From the NCBI GenBank assembly GCA_017745075.1, contig JAGIAD010000003.1:525317-589316 (forward strand): DNA of 64,000 nucleotides, in the 5' to 3' direction. This DNA comes from Sphingobacteriaceae bacterium. GTDB taxonomy: Bacteria; Bacteroidota; Bacteroidia; Sphingobacteriales; Sphingobacteriaceae. Positions 44,876-54,029 of the stretch are shown here, piece by piece. Positions within the stretch are counted from its first letter, which is position 1, and each line of letters opens with the position of its first letter. Below the pieces are notes generated by a model. It saw nothing but the letters and a program-made list of their open reading frames with translations. It was not told the DNA's origin and did no database searches. A program made the translations under genes and the position numbers.

Positions 44876-47800
44876 TTAAAATGTTACGCTTGCTCCGATC
44901 TGAAAAGTTCTTGGCTGGGGAACAGTAGCCCAGTCATAACCCACGGTATTTTGGTTATTGGATTGTGAACTCACTTCGGGATCTAATCCGCCATAGCTGG
45001 TAAAGGTGAGCAGGTTTGTGCCCTGTGCATAAACCCTTAGCTTACTCACTCCTATTTTCTGCAGTGCGTTTTTAGGAAGGGTATAACCCAGTGTAAGGGT
45101 TTTTAAACGGATAAAAGACCCATCTTCCAGGTAACGCGAAGAAAGACTCGCTACATTACCGCCATAATTGTTGGCAGCACCGCCGTTCTGCGTCGGGTTT
45201 CCACTATAGGTCGTTAATCTTGGGATATCGGTTATATCACCAGGTTTTTGCCAACGGTCAAGCTGGCGTGGCAAAAACCCGATATTAGCCTGAGTACCAC
45301 CATGTACCATAAAAAAGTCGTTCATGTTCATAATCTTATTACCCTGCTGGAAGTAAAAGAAAAAGTTCAGGTCAAATCCTTTGAAAGTGAAATTATTGGT
45401 TAATCCGCCGGTATACTTTGGAAGGGCATTACCAACAATCTGACGGTCGGCAGAAGTAATCAGACCATCACCATTTACATCCTCATAAACGGCATTACCG
45501 GTTTGCGGGTCAACGTACAGCTGTTTATACAACTGGAATGAATTGGTGGCATAGCCCTGTCTTAAGATAGAAATATTCCTTCCCGATGCACCCAGACTAA
45601 TGTCGGAAGCCAGCTTTTCAATTTTATTGTTGTTGAATGAAATATTGAAATTGGTAGTCCACTGAAATGCGTCGGTTTCGATATTGGTTGAATTGATGCT
45701 CAGTTCGAATCCTTTATTCCGCACTGCACCAAAATTTTGCAGGTAAGAGGCAAAACCCGAGCGGTAAGGAACCGGAACATTCAATAACAGATCGTAGGTA
45801 TATTTATTGTAATAATCTGCTACAATGCTCAGGCGGTTTTTAAAGATCCCAAATTCTGCTCCTACGTTAAACTGCCTCGTGGTTTCCCAGGTTAAATCAG
45901 GATTAACGAGTTGCGTTGGTGCAATACCTGGCTGTTCCAGGTAATTTGCCCCTGATGACCATAATCCCTGTGCAGCATAAGCACCTATACCGTTCTGATT
46001 ACCCGAAAGCCCCAAACTTGCCCTCACTTTAAGCTCATCAAAAAAGTTCAGATTTTTGATAAATTCTTCCTGGCTCAGTCTCCATGCAAGTCCGCCTGAA
46101 GGAAAATAGCCCCAACGGTTGTTCGTACCAAATTTACTTGAGCCATCGGCCCTGATACTTCCATCAATGGTATATTTACCATCATAGGTATAACTCACCT
46201 TGCTGAAAAATGAAACCAGTTTTGATTCTGCGCGGGAAGCTGACCCGGAGCGCGTAGCCGCTACTGATACAGATCTTAAACTATTTGCGGCAAAACCGGT
46301 TCCACTGGCGCTCGTACTCTCGTTTAATACGGTATTAAGTGTATTTCCAATCAGTGCATTGATATTATGTTTTTTGCCTTCACCGAACGACTTCACAAAA
46401 CTCAGCACCTGCTCATTGGTTAGCACCAGGTTTTTATTTTCAATTGAAGATGCAGAACCATTAGTAGCAATACCGGCACTGATCAGGGTACTCGAGTAGC
46501 TGTTGTCGTATTCGCTGCTGTTATCGATGCTCCAGCTGCTGCGAAGTTTTAATCCGGGGATAAAAGTATATTCGCCATAAATATTGCCGATTGTACGCCA
46601 GCCAACCGCTTTACTATCCAGATTTTCGATCAGCGCCAAATGATTGTCAAAACTTCCGTAGCGGGCGTAAGTACCATCATTATTGTAGATGGGCAGGTAA
46701 GATCTTGGAAAAAGCGCTGAATTGATTACACCTGTAGGGTTGTTATCGCTTCCGCTCAGGTTCCGGTCAGAGCGGGTAAAATTAACACTAGTCCCTACTT
46801 TTAACTTATCGGTAAGGTAATTATCATAGTTTAAACGTGCTGAATACCTGGTGTAATCTGATGGTTTTACAATAGATTCCTGATTGAGGTAACCCAGGCT
46901 GATATAATAAGTGCTGCGATCGGTTCCGCCTACGGTAGAAACTTCATAATTTGAAGTTCTTGCCGTACGGAAAAGCCCGCTGATCCGGTCGTAAGTCGGC
47001 TGGTTTTCAGGATTTGGGAACGGAAGTACCACGGTTGAAGGATCAAGCCCATTATCTTTGGCGGTATTGATCCGCGATTCATTGGTCAGAAGTGCAACTT
47101 CGGGTCCATTGGCCACTTTGAATTTATTCACTGCCGTAGACCAGCCCTGGAAAGTATTGAGCGAAATGTTGGCTTTCGTATTTCGTTTACCTCTTTTTGT
47201 GGTTACGATGATCACCCCATTGGCCCCGAGTGATCCATAAATAGCTGTGGCATTGGCATCTTTTAAAATCTGAATATCTTCAATATCAGATGGATTAAGA
47301 TCGGCAATTGGGTTTGATGCAGCCTGGTTACCAAGTCCGGCAGTAATCGGATCTGCATTGCTTACAAATACCCCATCTATGATGTATAGCGGATCAACAG
47401 AGGCATTAATGGAGTTATTTCCACGCACACGGAAAGTTATGCCTCCGCCCGGAACACCAGAATTGGAAGAAACCTGAACACCGGTTGTTTTACCCTGCAA
47501 TAATTGGTTAAAACCGCCTGAAGGCTGGTTCTGTACCACCGATCCGCTTACACTGCTGATCGAACCAGCAATATATTTACGTTCCTGAGTGCTATAACCG
47601 GTTACCACTACATCATTCAGCTGACTCTGGATCTCCTGCAGACGAATGGTAACAGGGCTTCCGTTAACTGTGAGTTCCTTTTGATCGTAACCGATAAAAC
47701 TAACAATCAGGGTATAAGGGAAACTCTGTCCGGTTACAAAGCTGAACCTGCCATCTGTATCAGTAGATACGGTGTGGGTAGTCCCTTTAATCTTGACCAC

Positions 47801-47947
47801 TGCGCCAGGTAAAGGCAGGTTTGTAGTAGCATCAACCACGGTACCGTTGAGTTGTGATTTAATGGTCGAGTTTACCTGAGCGAGGGCCAATGTTGACCAA
47901 AAAACGCATAAATAAAGATAGAACCCTTTTCTGTAAAGATTTTTCAT
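44876..47947 (-). CDS. SusC/RagA family TonB-dependent transporter
   Basis: About 1023 residues. Start chosen at 47947 because it opens the signal peptide (GFYLYLCVFWSTLALAQ). Order: carboxypeptidase-D regulatory-like domain (LNGTVVDATTNLPLPGAVVKIKG), plug (LNDVVVTGYSTQERKYIAGSIS; FRVRGNNSIN; PLYIIDGV), and a 22-strand barrel with a terminal aromatic strand (FQIGASVTF). Imports large oligomers with SusD using TonB energy. The neighbour M14 peptidase suggests peptides. Confidence 0.95.
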   Translation of the reverse strand: MKNLYRKGFYLYLCVFWSTLALAQVNSTIKSQLNGTVVDATTNLPLPGAVVKIKGTTHTVSTDTDGRFSFVTGQSFPYTLIVSFIGYDQKELTVNGSPVTIRLQEIQSQLNDVVVTGYSTQERKYIAGSISSVSGSVVQNQPSGGFNQLLQGKTTGVQVSSNSGVPGGGITFRVRGNNSINASVDPLYIIDGVFVSNADPITAGLGNQAASNPIADLNPSDIEDIQILKDANATAIYGSLGANGVIIVTTKRGKRNTKANISLNTFQGWSTAVNKFKVANGPEVALLTNESRINTAKDNGLDPSTVVLPFPNPENQPTYDRISGLFRTARTSNYEVSTVGGTDRSTYYISLGYLNQESIVKPSDYTRYSARLNYDNYLTDKLKVGTSVNFTRSDRNLSGSDNNPTGVINSALFPRSYLPIYNNDGTYARYGSFDNHLALIENLDSKAVGWRTIGNIYGEYTFIPGLKLRSSWSIDNSSEYDNSYSSTLISAGIATNGSASSIENKNLVLTNEQVLSFVKSFGEGKKHNINALIGNTLNTVLNESTSASGTGFAANSLRSVSVAATRSGSASRAESKLVSFFSKVSYTYDGKYTIDGSIRADGSSKFGTNNRWGYFPSGGLAWRLSQEEFIKNLNFFDELKVRASLGLSGNQNGIGAYAAQGLWSSGANYLEQPGIAPTQLVNPDLTWETTRQFNVGAEFGIFKNRLSIVADYYNKYTYDLLLNVPVPYRSGFASYLQNFGAVRNKGFELSINSTNIETDAFQWTTNFNISFNNNKIEKLASDISLGASGRNISILRQGYATNSFQLYKQLYVDPQTGNAVYEDVNGDGLITSADRQIVGNALPKYTGGLTNNFTFKGFDLNFFFYFQQGNKIMNMNDFFMVHGGTQANIGFLPRQLDRWQKPGDITDIPRLTTYSGNPTQNGGAANNYGGNVASLSSRYLEDGSFIRLKTLTLGYTLPKNALQKIGVSKLRVYAQGTNLLTFTSYGGLDPEVSSQSNNQNTVGYDWATVPQPRTFQIGASVTF

Positions 47948-48460
47948 TTTTTGTTTGGGAAAGTTTGAACAAAACACTTCCATAAGCCTTTTAAAAAGCC
48001 TGTATGAAAATGAAGAATTAAAAATTGGATGTTGGGAAGACTACTAAAGCACTAACAGCCTAAACCATCGCACATCAGCCAGCATCCGTAAACCTTGATT
48101 ACAGCATTTGTCTGTAGCGAAAATTGAGAATCAGCCCGTTTTGTACCGGGTGCAATTAATGGTAAAAAATGTTTCATGCTTATTTGTCTATTAAATCTAT
48201 AGATTTAATAGACAAATTAAAGCAATAAAACCTTACTATACAAGTTTATTTTGCTGTTAAGCATCACCAACTAGGCACAAACCAAATAATATTTGAATAA
48301 AACGTTAATAACAGGCCGATACTATAGAAAATATGTTATTTAACAAGGCGATTATTCTGAACAATATTAAAAAAAACGATCGGACTTCAAAGATAGATTT
48401 AAGTTAGAAAAGCATTGCAATACACTCGTTTTGGTCAGTTGGGCTGTACACCAGCCATTC
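47948..48460. other. Upstream region of SusC
   Basis: About 510 bases between the SusC and AraC genes, both on the minus strand. The part nearest SusC holds short inverted words but no recognised riboswitch. It contains the palindrome at 48182-48217. Confidence 0.5.
48182..48217. promoter_or_regulatory. Perfect 36-base palindrome
   Basis: Arm ATTTGTCTATTAAATCTA (18 bases) followed directly by its exact reverse complement, no spacer. It lies 235 bases upstream of the SusC ATG and 244 bases downstream of the AraC stop. It may be an operator or a hairpin in the leader. Confidence 0.6.
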
Positions 48461-49312
48461 TTAGCCCTGTCGGCGCGCCCGAAAATCACTGGGTGTACAT
48501 TTATACCTGTCGCGAAAGCTCTTGGTAAAATTGGCCAAATCGTTATAACCACAATTAAAAGCAATATTTTTAATCCTTTCGTTCGAAATTAACAGCAGCT
48601 CAGCAGCTTTTTCGAGCCTCTTGGTTTTGATATAATTGGCTGGGGTATCGTTGTAATGTTTGGTAAATTCGCGTTTAAAAGACGATAAACTCAAATTATT
48701 GAGCTGTGCCAGGGCATCAATACTGAGCTGGGAAAACAGGTTAGCCTCAATAATTTGCTTAAAGGTATAGGTAGCAGGAGAAAAAAGCTGTGTAAATATG
48801 GTTTGTATGGCCCGGGCATTAGCAGTTTGGGCCAGAAGCAGGATAATTTCCTTTAACTTTAAAACGAGTATATCTTCATTAACCAGTGCCGGATGCTGAA
48901 AATAAAACAGCAAGCCTTCGATATATTTTTCGATTAAAAAATTGTTATTTAAAATTTCGACACTTTTGTTCGAAACCATCCGATCGGCTGCGTGAAGTAT
49001 AGCGGGCAGTTCACGATCGTAGATCCGTTTTAAAATATCGGGATGAAAATTAACGATCATAATTTCGTTAATACTCCCCTCGTTTAAATTACTGATGGTT
49101 TTGCTTGCCTGTACACAATTTAAAAACAAAGCATGTTTATGCGGTATATTTACCCGGTCTTCTTCGCGGTGATATTGCATTTCACCCTGTAACATATACA
49201 AAAAGCAGGCATTATCGGTAATGGGAAAATCGAAGGTAAAAGGTGCCTTTATCCTGATGTTTTGGATAATGGATTTACCAAACAATTCGTATTTTTTATG
49301 GTCGATGATCAT
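48461..49312 (-). CDS. AraC-family transcriptional regulator
   Basis: 283 residues. Sensor half with FPITDNACFLYMLQGEMQYHREEDRVNIPHKHALFLNC; DNA-binding half with HTH1 LSQLSIDALAQLNNLSLSSFKREFTKHYN and HTH2 IKNIAFNCGYNDLANFTKSFRDRYKCTPSDFRARR. It lies directly upstream of the SusCD operon on the same strand and could regulate it. Confidence 0.93.
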   Translation of the reverse strand: MIIDHKKYELFGKSIIQNIRIKAPFTFDFPITDNACFLYMLQGEMQYHREEDRVNIPHKHALFLNCVQASKTISNLNEGSINEIMIVNFHPDILKRIYDRELPAILHAADRMVSNKSVEILNNNFLIEKYIEGLLFYFQHPALVNEDILVLKLKEIILLLAQTANARAIQTIFTQLFSPATYTFKQIIEANLFSQLSIDALAQLNNLSLSSFKREFTKHYNDTPANYIKTKRLEKAAELLLISNERIKNIAFNCGYNDLANFTKSFRDRYKCTPSDFRARRQG

Positions 49313-49414
49313 GTTAAAAAACCTTCAGCTATAAAAATAGAAAAACTAATGCAGGGTTTGGCTTTTTAAGCACTTGCATTAGTCTGTTGATGATAATAAT
49401 TTAAATGATCAAAA

Positions 49415-49427
49415 AGGCATGATGCCT
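49415..49427 (-). terminator. Weak terminator
   Basis: AGGCA-TGA-TGCCT, then TTTTT on the minus strand, one base after the stop of the 162-residue membrane protein gene. Confidence 0.4.
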
Positions 49428-49428
49428 G

Positions 49429-49917
49429 TTAATTCAATTTAGTTATCCTGCGTTGTTTAATATACTGGTAAACAGCACCTGCAATAAATGCAATTAAAAG
49501 CACCAGCAGGGTTTTGGCAATTAGCGGATCTGTAGGGCCTTTGGCCAACGGATGTCCCAGCGGTACGCGGGTAAAGGTTTCGTTTACGGTAGGAATGAGC
49601 GAGAGAAAGAAGCTTAAAGAGAGTAAAAAATTCTCTAGATAGCGGGCCTTATTACTGGTACTTCGCTTTACCGAGAGCCAAAAAGCTAACACTACCAAAA
49701 TAAAAATGAATACCGAAAAAATATGCCCCGCATTAAAGCCTCCGTGTTTGGAGATCCCCAATGCAGTTAAAGCCGCAACAGCAGTCGTATAAAAGTATAT
49801 TTTACCGCTAAGTTGTGTTAAATCAATTTTGCCAAAGCGTACAAATGAAATGATAGCCGATACAATGGCAACAATACCAATAATGGTATGAAAAATTCCT
49901 AAACCTGATAGTCCCAT
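49429..49917 (-). CDS. Hypothetical membrane protein (162 aa)
   Basis: Five hydrophobic segments (about 5-22, 41-56, 66-83, 93-108, 135-152) with short loops. Starts MGLSGLGIFHTIIGIVAIVSA. No family was assigned with confidence. It is upstream of the AraC gene on the same strand; the weak terminator lies between them. Confidence 0.65.
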   Translation of the reverse strand: MGLSGLGIFHTIIGIVAIVSAIISFVRFGKIDLTQLSGKIYFYTTAVAALTALGISKHGGFNAGHIFSVFIFILVVLAFWLSVKRSTSNKARYLENFLLSLSFFLSLIPTVNETFTRVPLGHPLAKGPTDPLIAKTLLVLLIAFIAGAVYQYIKQRRITKLN

Positions 49918-50163
49918 AGTCTTTTTTGTTGAGTATGTAATTGTTGTTTACAAAAATGGCTACTATAAGGTTAAGACGTTTTGTTTATTTGTTCAATTAA
50001 TTGGTAATCTCGTTCAAAAATGATCAGGCAGCTGGTTTCCAGCCTAAAGTAATTAACAGACTCGCACTTTTCGTTTTGGCAGGTATGACATTGTTCGAAG
50101 ATGAAGTACCTTTTCCAGCAACTGAATAGAACAAGTTTGAATAGCTAATATAGCAAAAAAAAG

Positions 50164-51282
50164 CTAAGCCGTTAGTTTAATCTTTTTTCCTGTTTTTACA
50201 GCCTCATAAATGGCATCAATAATTTTAAGGTCTTTTAAGCCTTCCTCACCATTTACAGGAACTACCGGTTTCTTATCTTCAAAAATAATCGTTGCGAATT
50301 CATCCATCTGTACTGTTTGATGCGTAGTTATGGGCTGCGTGAGTTCGCCTTTATGTGTTCTACCTTTGATGGGACCATAGCCGGTAGAAGGTTGCATTTC
50401 TGCAAATCCCTTATCGCCACTCATAAAAAATCGATCCAGGTAATTTATGTTATAACTCGACAGGCAGGAGGCTACTGCACCGCTGGGGAAACCTAATTGA
50501 AATTGTATGGTTTCATCTACACCTTCTTTAAACTTTACCGGATCAGTCTTGGTTTCCTGAGCTGTTACCCAAACCGGCTCTTCGCCTGTCATATACCTTG
50601 ACCCGTTAATCGCATAGATTCCGATATCCATCATTGATCCGCCACCTGCAAGCGCTTTGTTTAAGCGCCACTGCGAAGGATCGCCTATTTTAAAACCACA
50701 TTGCCCCTGGAAAAACATGACCTTACCGAATTCGCCCGCATTTCTCATCCGGATTACCTCCAGCGTACGGGGTTCAAAATGTATTCTATAACCAACCAGC
50801 AACTTTACATTTGCTTTTTTACAAGCATCAATCATCTCCCGACCCTCTTTGGCATTTAAGGCCATTGGTTTTTCGCATATGGCGTGTTTTCCGGCTTTTG
50901 CCACACGTATAACCTGGCTGTGGTGCAGGGCATTTGGCGTAATCACATAAATTGCATCTATATCCGGATTATTTTTCACCTCATCGAAGTTGTCGTAGTT
51001 ATAACAATTCTTTTCCTGGATGTTGTACTTCGTTTGCCATTCTTTGATTTTTGAAGGCGTACCACTGATTACGCCTACCAGTTTCGCCTTTGTACAGGCT
51101 TTCATGGCCTCCGCTACACGGGTGCCATACCCACCTAAACCCATAATGGCCACCCGGAGCACCCTACCCTCGTAAGGTTGTTCAATCTCATCAGGAGTGT
51201 TAGCAAATGCCGATATTGAACTTAATTTCAACATCAATACTGATGCGCCCATTTTTTGTAGAAAGTCTCTTCTGGTATTCAT
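50164..51282 (-). CDS. Gfo/Idh/MocA family oxidoreductase
   Basis: 372 residues. A Tat-like signal (NTRRDFLQKMGASVLMLKLSSISAFA) precedes a Rossmann domain (VAIMGLGGYGTRVAEAM, GxGxxG) and the motif CEKPMALNAKEGREM with Lys, then a C-terminal alpha/beta domain. These NAD(P) enzymes act on sugars or inositols. Export in this form is common for Bacteroidota members. Substrate unknown. Confidence 0.92.
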   Translation of the reverse strand: MNTRRDFLQKMGASVLMLKLSSISAFANTPDEIEQPYEGRVLRVAIMGLGGYGTRVAEAMKACTKAKLVGVISGTPSKIKEWQTKYNIQEKNCYNYDNFDEVKNNPDIDAIYVITPNALHHSQVIRVAKAGKHAICEKPMALNAKEGREMIDACKKANVKLLVGYRIHFEPRTLEVIRMRNAGEFGKVMFFQGQCGFKIGDPSQWRLNKALAGGGSMMDIGIYAINGSRYMTGEEPVWVTAQETKTDPVKFKEGVDETIQFQLGFPSGAVASCLSSYNINYLDRFFMSGDKGFAEMQPSTGYGPIKGRTHKGELTQPITTHQTVQMDEFATIIFEDKKPVVPVNGEEGLKDLKIIDAIYEAVKTGKKIKLTA

Positions 51283-51540
51283 ATTATCCTGGGGTTATGT
51301 ACTTATTCAGCAAAAATAGTAAGCAATAGATGCGATTACCAATTTTTGCCGCTTAATTATCTGATTTACTTCATGATACCTAACACTCACTTATTACATT
51401 TAGTTTTCAGGATATGATTTGAGGCTCATCCGGACAAGAAGATATTAAATAAAAATCTGGCCGGACTAAACAGGACTGAATCACCATTTGAACAATATCA
51501 GGTTAAAAATGAGCTATTTATAGATAAAAACCTGTAATTA
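51283..51540. other. Divergent intergenic region
   Basis: Divergent promoters for the oxidoreductase and the metallopeptidase-like lipoprotein. Apart from the -7 box at 51541 nothing was recognised. Confidence 0.5.
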
Positions 51541-51548
51541 TAGTTTTG
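51541..51548 (+). promoter_or_regulatory. -7 promoter element
   Basis: TAGTTTTG fits TAnnTTTG; 45 bases upstream of the lipoprotein ATG, giving a leader of about 38 bases. Confidence 0.5.
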
Positions 51549-51592
51549 TGGTTCTGGTTAATTTGCTGAATACATCATTTAACCTTAAAACC

Positions 51593-53449
51593 ATGAACAA
51601 CTTATCAAAATTAATGCCGCACCGGCGCATCGGTGCTGTACTTTCCTTAATCTTATTTTTAAACTTTACCGCGTGTAAGAAAGCTGAGGTAGCCTCTGAT
51701 CCTCCTGCAAACGAAACAAGTACGCGGGCGGTTACCAACCTGCAGATTTACAAACCAAACTCCATGCAGAATATGGATTGGAACTCTACCGAAAGCGAAT
51801 GGTGTTATGCCCGTTCCAAGCAATCTGATCACTTTATTCTGTTCTGGGGCAAGGGATATGGCAGTAACAATCCTTCCTCTACAAATGTAGATGCAAAATA
51901 CCGTGTAGATATCGACGATTTGCTGGCCAAGGCCGAATCGTTTTATAACCTGAATGTGAATACGTTGAAATTTGTCACTGTTGGAAACGGAACTTCAAAA
52001 CTGGACAAATACAAATTGATGATCTTTTTATATTATGAGGATGGCTGGCGTGCAACTGGTTCAGGATACGACGATACCATAGGTGCATTATGGGTAAGTC
52101 CGCAGACCTGCCGGCCGGTTGGCTCAACAATCGGGCATGAGATCGGCCATAGTTTTCAATACCAGGTATCTTGCGATTTAGGTACGGCTCATGGCTTCAG
52201 GTGGGGTTTCGGGGGCAATGGAGCAGGAGGAAATGCCTTTTGGGAACAAACGGCACAATGGCAATCTTTTATCTCTTACCCTAATGAACTTTTTAGCAGC
52301 TGGTTCGATCCTTACCTGGATAATTACCAAAAACACCTCATCCACGAAGATTACCGCTATGCCAACTACATGATCCATCAGTACTGGGCACAAAAAAGAG
52401 GCATTACCGTTATCGGCAAAATATGGCAGGCGGCACAGCGTTATGAAGACCCGATTCAGGTTTATCAACGTTTATACGGACTTTCTGTGAGCCAACTAAA
52501 CGATGAATTATATGATGCTGCATCTAAATTTGTAACCTGGGATATTGATAACATCCGCACGCTGGGTGCAAGCAGAGTTGGTGCACACCATTATAAGATG
52601 AACCTGATGAGCGATGGTGCTTTCCAGCCTGACCCAAGTTTTTGCCCGCAAACAACCGGTTACAATGTCATCCCTTTAGAGGTGCCTGCTGCCGGCACAA
52701 CGGTTACAGCGGTATTTCAAGGCTTGCCAAACGCTTCGGGCTATAACCAAGTAGATGCCAGCATTGCCGGCTGGAGGTATGGTTTCGTTGCTTTATCAAC
52801 AAATGGTACCCGAAGCTACAGCACCATGTTTACAAGTACCTCCGGAAATGCAAACTTTACTATTCCGGTTAATTGCAGCCGCCTTTGGTTCGTGGTGACC
52901 GGCGCCCCTACACAATACAAGCCGCATGCCTGGGATGATAACAATACCAATGATGAACAATGGCCATATAAAGTAAAATTCCAGAACACCAATTTACCCG
53001 GTTACAATAATCAGGCACCTAAAGATGTGGCCTTTACATACGATCTTGAAGTAAACAGGAGTACCACTTCTTACGATTATGCCACAGCCGAAATTGATAT
53101 AGTTAAACTGGCCACTGCCTTTCAATTACCTAAACAGGACATTACCAACAAGATAGGCACCGACATTAAATTTTATGCACTTGAACCCAATAACAACCTG
53201 AATGCTACCCTGACAGCTAATGGCTACGGGCAGTGGTTCGATGCCAATGGTTATGTAGTTAGCTATAGTTCGGCTAATTCGCGTGTGTTTTGCGAGTTTG
53301 ATGCACAGAATTTTAAGTTAAGCGCTGGTCAGTATCCCAACCGTGTTAATACAGGTGATAGGTATACCATGAAACAGGCATTGGTTTATACGTTGGCTTC
53401 GGGCAGTAAGGTAACTGCTACCTTCACGATTAATTTGACCATAAAATAG
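51593..53449 (+). CDS. DUF6055/DUF4859-type metallopeptidase-like lipoprotein
   Basis: 618 residues from ATG 51593 (MNNLSKLMPHRR). Lipobox LNFTAC (~28). The N-terminal half has a zinc-peptidase helix GHEIGHSF (HExxH-like, reading HEIGH) at about residue 182, with AFWEQTAQWQSF downstream; this is the DUF6055 layout. The C-terminal part (EIDIVKLATAFQLPKQ...FCEFDAQNFKLSAGQYP) fits DUF4859. Likely an outer-membrane or surface protease or glycan-associated protein; the substrate is unknown. Confidence 0.78.
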   Translation: MNNLSKLMPHRRIGAVLSLILFLNFTACKKAEVASDPPANETSTRAVTNLQIYKPNSMQNMDWNSTESEWCYARSKQSDHFILFWGKGYGSNNPSSTNVDAKYRVDIDDLLAKAESFYNLNVNTLKFVTVGNGTSKLDKYKLMIFLYYEDGWRATGSGYDDTIGALWVSPQTCRPVGSTIGHEIGHSFQYQVSCDLGTAHGFRWGFGGNGAGGNAFWEQTAQWQSFISYPNELFSSWFDPYLDNYQKHLIHEDYRYANYMIHQYWAQKRGITVIGKIWQAAQRYEDPIQVYQRLYGLSVSQLNDELYDAASKFVTWDIDNIRTLGASRVGAHHYKMNLMSDGAFQPDPSFCPQTTGYNVIPLEVPAAGTTVTAVFQGLPNASGYNQVDASIAGWRYGFVALSTNGTRSYSTMFTSTSGNANFTIPVNCSRLWFVVTGAPTQYKPHAWDDNNTNDEQWPYKVKFQNTNLPGYNNQAPKDVAFTYDLEVNRSTTSYDYATAEIDIVKLATAFQLPKQDITNKIGTDIKFYALEPNNNLNATLTANGYGQWFDANGYVVSYSSANSRVFCEFDAQNFKLSAGQYPNRVNTGDRYTMKQALVYTLASGSKVTATFTINLTIK

Positions 53450-53466
53450 TGGTTTTGAGCTAACCA

Positions 53467-53504
53467 AAAAATGCCCGGGTCGTTTTAATGATCCGGGCAT
53501 TTTC
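53467..53504 (+). terminator. Intrinsic terminator
   Basis: AAAATGCCCGGGTC and GATCCGGGCATTTT form a 14-bp stem (one G-U) around GTTTTAAT. It follows the lipoprotein stop by 18 bases. Confidence 0.85.
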
Positions 53505-53760
53505 TGCGCCCTACAACCCCCAATATGATTACCAGCCGTGCCACCTAAACCCGATGGAAGCGACACAAAGTATAGCGTACAGCGGGGTTGCATTAACCCA
53601 AATGCTACTGAACCTGCTTTCCGGAAAGATTATTTTTTTTCTTGTCTTGGAAAGCAAAGCCTGTGTTTCATAGGTGGGTTTGTCTCTGCTCTTCGCTTTA
53701 CTTCGTTGCACTCCGTGTTCGCTGCGATCAGGTTTAAGAACAAAGGAAGTGCTATTACCT

Positions 53761-53791
53761 ATCTGTCCGTAGAGTTAAGCACAGCGACTCT
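53761..53791. repeat. 31-base direct repeat, copy 1
   Basis: ATCTGTCCGTAGAGTTAAGC... (31 bases). Identical copy at 53938-53968. The core can form a hairpin (TAGAGT...ACTCT). Confidence 0.85.
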
Positions 53792-53826
53792 CCGGATTAT
53801 GAAATGTTGGAACAATATTAAAAAAA

Positions 53827-53917
53827 TTGTCATCCTTGTCCAAGGGACTCCTACGGAGAGCTTGTCGAAGGACGTTTTAAATGCCTTAAAGGCGTTTCGA
53901 CAGGATCAACGTGACAA
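53827..53917. repeat. REP-like imperfect inverted repeat
   Basis: Opens TTGTCATCCTTGTCCAAGGG and closes with GTTTCGACAGGATC...GTGACAA, arms roughly complementary over 91 bases with GCTTGTCGAAGGACG / CGTTTCGACAGG inside. It resembles intergenic REP elements common in Pedobacter-like genomes. Confidence 0.65.
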
Positions 53918-53937
53918 ATTTGAAGCAAAATTACCCC

Positions 53938-53968
53938 ATCTGTCCGTAGAGTTAAGCACAGCGACTCT
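53938..53968. repeat. 31-base direct repeat, copy 2
   Basis: Exact match to 53761-53791, followed by TAGTTATGG, where copy 1 is followed by CCGGATTATG. The pair flanks the REP-like element. Confidence 0.85.
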
Positions 53969-54029
53969 AGTTATGGAATGTTGTTGAGTTTCCAAACTCA
54001 ACTTGCTCCTACCACAACCTTAACCTGAT

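Noticed and set aside
47948..48460. Riboswitch in the SusC leader
   Set aside because: No SAM, TPP, cobalamin or other known aptamer core was recognised by eye; a covariance search would be needed.
53538..53987. Plus-strand 149-residue frame in the REP region
   Set aside because: It is built from the two 31-base repeats and the REP-like element, and its product repeats LSVELSTATL; no start signal or family.
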